From positions 1 through 7,217 of the forward strand of contig CAJWBT010000116.1 in NCBI GenBank assembly GCA_913020235.1: DNA of 7,217 nt. The letters are read 5' to 3'. The notes beneath the pieces were generated by a model. That model ran no database searches. It saw nothing but the letters and a program-made list of their open reading frames with translations, and had not been told where the DNA came from. Source of the DNA: an uncultured Chloroflexota bacterium. Its GTDB lineage: Bacteria > Chloroflexota > Dehalococcoidia > UBA3495. Below are positions 4,614 to 7,217 of the stretch, one piece after another. The position numbers and the translations under genes are program-made. Numbering within the stretch: position 1 is the first letter of the stretch; every line of letters begins with the position of its first letter.

Positions 4614-6515
4614 CTAGTTGTTTAGCTGCGGCAGCGGTACGCGTATCTCCACACTCGTCCCCTTGCCGGCCGCCGAATCGATCTTGAGGGCCCCGCCCAC
4701 CGCCTCCGCCCGCTCCCGCATGGTCTGAAGGCCGAACCGCGGCCACCCCGTCAAGCGGGGCCTGTCCAGCTCAAACCCCTGCCCGTCGTCGGCTATTATC
4801 ACCAGGAGTTCATCGTTGCCGTTGGGTTCAAATTTTACCTGCACTGTGCTGGCCTTGGAATGCTTTCTGACGTTCGTCAACGCCTCCTGCACCACCCTCA
4901 TGAGCTGAATCTCGACCGATGGAGGTAGCTGTGACTTCTCCGCTTCGGGGGGCACTTCGATCTCAACGAAAATACCGGACATCTCCATATAGCGCTCGGT
5001 GTACTCGCGCAGCGCCGGAAGCAGCCCCTCGTGCCGCATCGAGGCCAGTCTGAGGCCCAGAATTCCCTCTCGAACGTCCGCGTACAGGTCCCGGGCCGTG
5101 TCCTCCATCTTGGTGAGCTCCACCCTCGCTTGCTCGACCCTCCCGTCGGAAAGGAATTTTCTGACCGCGATGGTCTGGGTATTGATATAGCCCAGCAGTT
5201 GGGCCATCCCGTCGTGCATCTCCCGCGCGATGCGCTCTCGCTCTTGCAAGACCGCCAGGTCCTGGACCTGCTGGTAGAGACGGGCATTTTCAACGGCAAT
5301 GGCCAAACGCTCTCCGATACCTTCGAGCAGGTGAATCTCTCGCGGCTTCTTCAGCGCCTCCGCCGAGAGTGCGGCTACCGTGAGAACACCCACCAGCTTT
5401 GCCTGATGCCGAAGCGGAAGCGCGCAGAACGTGTTGAACCCTTCCTCGACCACTCGTTGCCTCAAGAACCTGGGATCAGAAGCAAGGTCGTGCACCACTA
5501 TGGGTTCCAGTTCTTTCGCCACGATCCCGGGTATCCCCTCACCCAGATGAAACTCGGTCCGTTCAAGGAAGCTCTCCCGGTGCGGCCCCCGGTGGCACCC
5601 CAGGGTCAGGTGATCTTCGGGGCCCGCAAGCCAGATCTCCGCCTCTTCCGCGGAAGTCACCTCAATGATCGTATCCAGCGACCTGTTGAGCAGCTCGTCG
5701 AGGTCGAGTGAGGAAGCGACCGCCTTGCCTACTTCGAGAAGTGCCCTAAGCTCCCGGTTCCGAAGCTGGGCCTCCTCATACAAGGTGGCATTGCGGATGG
5801 CCATCCCCAGCTGTCCCCCGATGCCATGAAGGAACTCCTGGTCGTCAGATGTAAAGTGGCGCTCACCCCGAGTGGCAACCACCAGGATTCCGGTGACATC
5901 GCCCTCGAAGTTCAACGAAGCGCTGAGGCCTGACCTGACCCCTTCCTGCTTGGCCACCTCCGAGACCCTGGGGTCGTCGAAGAGCCGCTCCAAGACCGCA
6001 ATCTCGCCGGTCCGGACAACCTGGGCGGCCATGGGGTCGTCCTGGAGCTTGGTCCTCTGGATGCGAGCCACCAATTCGGTGGAAAACCCCTTGTGGCAGA
6101 CCGCGGAATGCTCCTCTTCAGCCATGTCCACCAGGCAGACCAGGCCGGCATCCGCCCTCATGGTTGACAGGATGTTGTCCAAGCTGGTATCGAGCAATTC
6201 CACCAGGCCTGGTTTGGCTGCCGCGGCCTTGGCGATGCTGTTCAGCCCCTGGAGCTGGCGGTTCTGATCCATGACCTTTTGCTGCAACTTGCCAACCAGC
6301 CCGAAAATGGCGTACGAGAAGATGATGACCCCGACGACCATGGCGGAGTTGACGGCAATGAATCCTGGAACGGTGTGGAGAAGTCCGGATAGGGCGGTGT
6401 GCCTCAATACATCCAGGGATGAAAGAAACACCACCGGCAGCACGATCGCCAGCCACCTTAGCCGGTGCATGTTGAGGGGCCATCTTCCCTTGGCTTCGCC
6501 GTTCTCAGCAGCCAT
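4614..6515 (-). CDS. Membrane-anchored two-GAF sensor histidine kinase (HisKA_3/NarL type)
   Basis: Numbered from ATG 6515 (633 residues), two membrane helices (about 20-37 and 52-74) with almost nothing between them lead to two GAF domains (about 97-247 and 267-414). These are followed by a HisKA_3 dimerization domain with the phospho-acceptor His434 in REMHDGMAQLLGY, and a HATPase_c domain: N box QEALTNVRKHS (543-553), DDGQGF (576-581), FGLQTMRERA (594-603) and GKGT (617-620). With no large external domain, the signal is probably intracellular, sensed by the GAFs (redox, gas or small ligand); GAF cysteines such as that in VCLVD are noted, but no sensing role is proven. An in-frame TTG at 6539 and an ATG at 6470 are other possible starts; 6515 has GGGAG 11 bases upstream. 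The regulator gene follows after 12 bases. Confidence 0.93.
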   Translation of the reverse strand: MAAENGEAKGRWPLNMHRLRWLAIVLPVVFLSSLDVLRHTALSGLLHTVPGFIAVNSAMVVGVIIFSYAIFGLVGKLQQKVMDQNRQLQGLNSIAKAAAAKPGLVELLDTSLDNILSTMRADAGLVCLVDMAEEEHSAVCHKGFSTELVARIQRTKLQDDPMAAQVVRTGEIAVLERLFDDPRVSEVAKQEGVRSGLSASLNFEGDVTGILVVATRGERHFTSDDQEFLHGIGGQLGMAIRNATLYEEAQLRNRELRALLEVGKAVASSLDLDELLNRSLDTIIEVTSAEEAEIWLAGPEDHLTLGCHRGPHRESFLERTEFHLGEGIPGIVAKELEPIVVHDLASDPRFLRQRVVEEGFNTFCALPLRHQAKLVGVLTVAALSAEALKKPREIHLLEGIGERLAIAVENARLYQQVQDLAVLQERERIAREMHDGMAQLLGYINTQTIAVRKFLSDGRVEQARVELTKMEDTARDLYADVREGILGLRLASMRHEGLLPALREYTERYMEMSGIFVEIEVPPEAEKSQLPPSVEIQLMRVVQEALTNVRKHSKASTVQVKFEPNGNDELLVIIADDGQGFELDRPRLTGWPRFGLQTMRERAEAVGGALKIDSAAGKGTSVEIRVPLPQLNN

Positions 6516-6539
6516 ACGTCTTGGAACTCCCGATGGCAA

Positions 6540-6941
6540 TCGAGTTCAATCTTTCGATCTATAATACCAGACTGCGGGGACCGCGTGCCTGTACGCTTAC
6601 GTAGTCTCAGCCGACCAAGATCGGTAGGCCCATGTGCCGAGATTACTGGGTCGTGGGCCCCTTGAGCTTGTGTGCACCCCAGCGTATCCTCAACATGGGC
6701 CCGGTGCCGGGCCGCCCGGGGTGAGCATACAGAGGCCGCACCCCGCCAAGGGGCGTCGGCGGGGGCTCGGAGCAGTCCGGAGTCGCGGGGGTTTGGCCCC
6801 GATACCTCCAATAAGACGGGCGGAGGATGACACAGAGATCGGTCGGCGCACCGGCCGCTCGATTTGTGGCGGACTCAACCGCCGCGGTCTGGCTGAACGG
6901 CGCGGCCTACCGGGCGTAACATACCAAATGAGGGGGAATAC
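6540..6941. other. Divergent intergenic region with GC-rich inverted repeats, no convincing gene
   Basis: This 402-base gap separates the kinase from the enolase-superfamily gene. Besides the extended -10 it holds several inverted repeats: GGCCCATG/CATGGGCC (6627-6634 with 6694-6701), enclosing CTGGG/CCCAG (6646-6650 with 6678-6682); CCCCGCC/GGCGGGG (6741-6747 with 6758-6764); and CGGTCGG/CCGGCCG (6840-6846 with 6851-6857, one G-T pair). The CCCC at 6741-6744 could instead pair with GGGGTG at 6718-6723. These might be parts of a leader RNA or operators for the plus-strand gene, but GC-rich DNA gives such repeats easily. An open frame through 6634-6945 is Arg/Gly/Pro-rich and unlike a protein. 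No tRNA or known riboswitch was recognised. Confidence 0.4.
6561..6569 (-). promoter_or_regulatory. Candidate extended -10 promoter for the kinase-regulator operon
   Basis: The minus strand reads TGGTATTAT: an extended -10 TGn motif plus TATTAT, which differs from TATAAT at one base. No good -35 box is seen at the usual spacing, which is tolerated with an extended -10. Transcription would start near 6553-6555, giving a leader of about 38 bases to the ATG at 6515, or about 15 bases to the TTG at 6539. It is one of very few AT-rich stretches in this spacer. Confidence 0.45.
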
Positions 6942-7217
6942 ATGAAGATCACCAATGTCCGCGCCATACCCCTATCCAGCCCGATCCCCGAGGAGCGGCA
7001 GCACCGGACGGACCTTGGCACCAGGGTCAAGAGCGACTCGGTGTTGATTCAAGTGGAGACAGACGAGGGGCTCACGGGGCTTGGAGCTTCCCTGGGCAGC
7101 CCGCCCACGGTCAAAGCGATAGTGGAGCACGATCTAGCGCCGGCACTGGTGGGCGAAGACCCGATGTACTCGGAGCGTCTCTACGAGAAGATGTACAACG
7201 GCTCTCGCTGGAAGCCT
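6942..7217 (+). CDS. Enolase-superfamily (mandelate racemase/muconate lactonizing enzyme) protein, N-terminal part, cut by window edge
   Basis: The first 92 codons are present. MKITNVRAIPLSSPIP, then SVLIQVETDEGLTGLGASLG, then AIVEHDLAPALVGEDPMYSERLYEKMYNGS is the typical capping domain of mandelate racemase/muconate lactonizing enzymes (beta strands, then a helix with D-P-x-x-x-E-x-L-x-E-x-M). These enzymes abstract a proton next to a carboxylate with Mg bound in the following barrel; the barrel and its catalytic residues lie beyond the window, so the substrate (often a sugar acid) cannot be called. ATG 6942 has AGGGGG at 6931-6936, spaced 5 bases. It is transcribed away from the kinase and is probably unrelated to the redox genes. 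Confidence 0.9.
   Translation, partial: MKITNVRAIPLSSPIPEERQHRTDLGTRVKSDSVLIQVETDEGLTGLGASLGSPPTVKAIVEHDLAPALVGEDPMYSERLYEKMYNGSRWKP

Noticed and set aside
3750..4625. Long plus-strand open frame of 291 codons
   Set aside because: It is antisense to the response regulator, whose residues are all canonical, and starts inside the repeat element; typical GC-rich antisense frame.
6634..6945. Plus-strand 103-codon frame before the enolase-superfamily gene
   Set aside because: Arg/Gly/Pro-rich, no motif, crosses several inverted repeats and overlaps the next gene's start.
1..7217. CRISPR array, tRNA or rRNA genes
   Set aside because: No regularly spaced repeats, no cloverleaf with the usual TTC-type arm, and no rRNA-like sequence were recognised by reading.

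Overview
This GC-rich bacterial window holds one long minus-strand gene series and the start of a divergent plus-strand gene. The minus-strand genes, in transcription order (right to left), are: a two-GAF sensor histidine kinase; a NarL/LuxR-type response regulator; a 464-base spacer with a palindromic mobile-type repeat and two strong hairpins; a short receiver-like protein with a Cys/His tail; a 45-residue ORF resembling the C-terminal part of a class I cytochrome c; a lipoprotein with a YtkA-like domain; a membrane protein with an exported YtkA/CopC-like domain followed by a CopD-like membrane domain; and a DsbD/CcdA-like thiol-electron-transfer membrane protein that leaves the window at base 1. 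On the plus strand, the right edge carries the first 92 codons of an enolase-superfamily (mandelate racemase/muconate lactonizing enzyme) gene.

The five to six genes in 1-3477 are tightly packed (gaps of 5 to 31 bases) and probably form one operon. Its products are almost all membrane-bound or exported, and their themes are copper handling (YtkA, CopC/CopD-like) and thiol or heme redox (DsbD/CcdA-like, cytochrome c-like). I infer an envelope copper/redox maturation or resistance module. A candidate promoter with a good ribosome site lies just upstream of the receiver-like gene. The kinase and regulator form a separate two-gene unit (12-base gap) with its own extended -10 promoter. It lies directly upstream in the same orientation, so it is the obvious candidate regulator of the module, but no binding site is proven.

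The spacer 3478-3941 is rich in structure. It has a 15-bp-stem hairpin, a roughly 142-bp inverted-repeat element of the type whose translation reads SEERSDEES, flanked by an exact 11-bp direct repeat, and a 20-bp-stem hairpin just after the regulator gene. The spacer 6540-6941 has GC-rich inverted repeats but no convincing gene.

The organism cannot be named from the sequence. High GC, a lipobox lipoprotein, a GAF-HisKA_3 kinase with a NarL partner and YtkA-like exported proteins would fit Chloroflexota (for example Dehalococcoidia) or a similar environmental lineage; this is a low-confidence inference. The DsbD-like gene appears to be interrupted by a -1 frameshift near base 1010-1030, which could be a real mutation, a sequencing error or two coupled ORFs.
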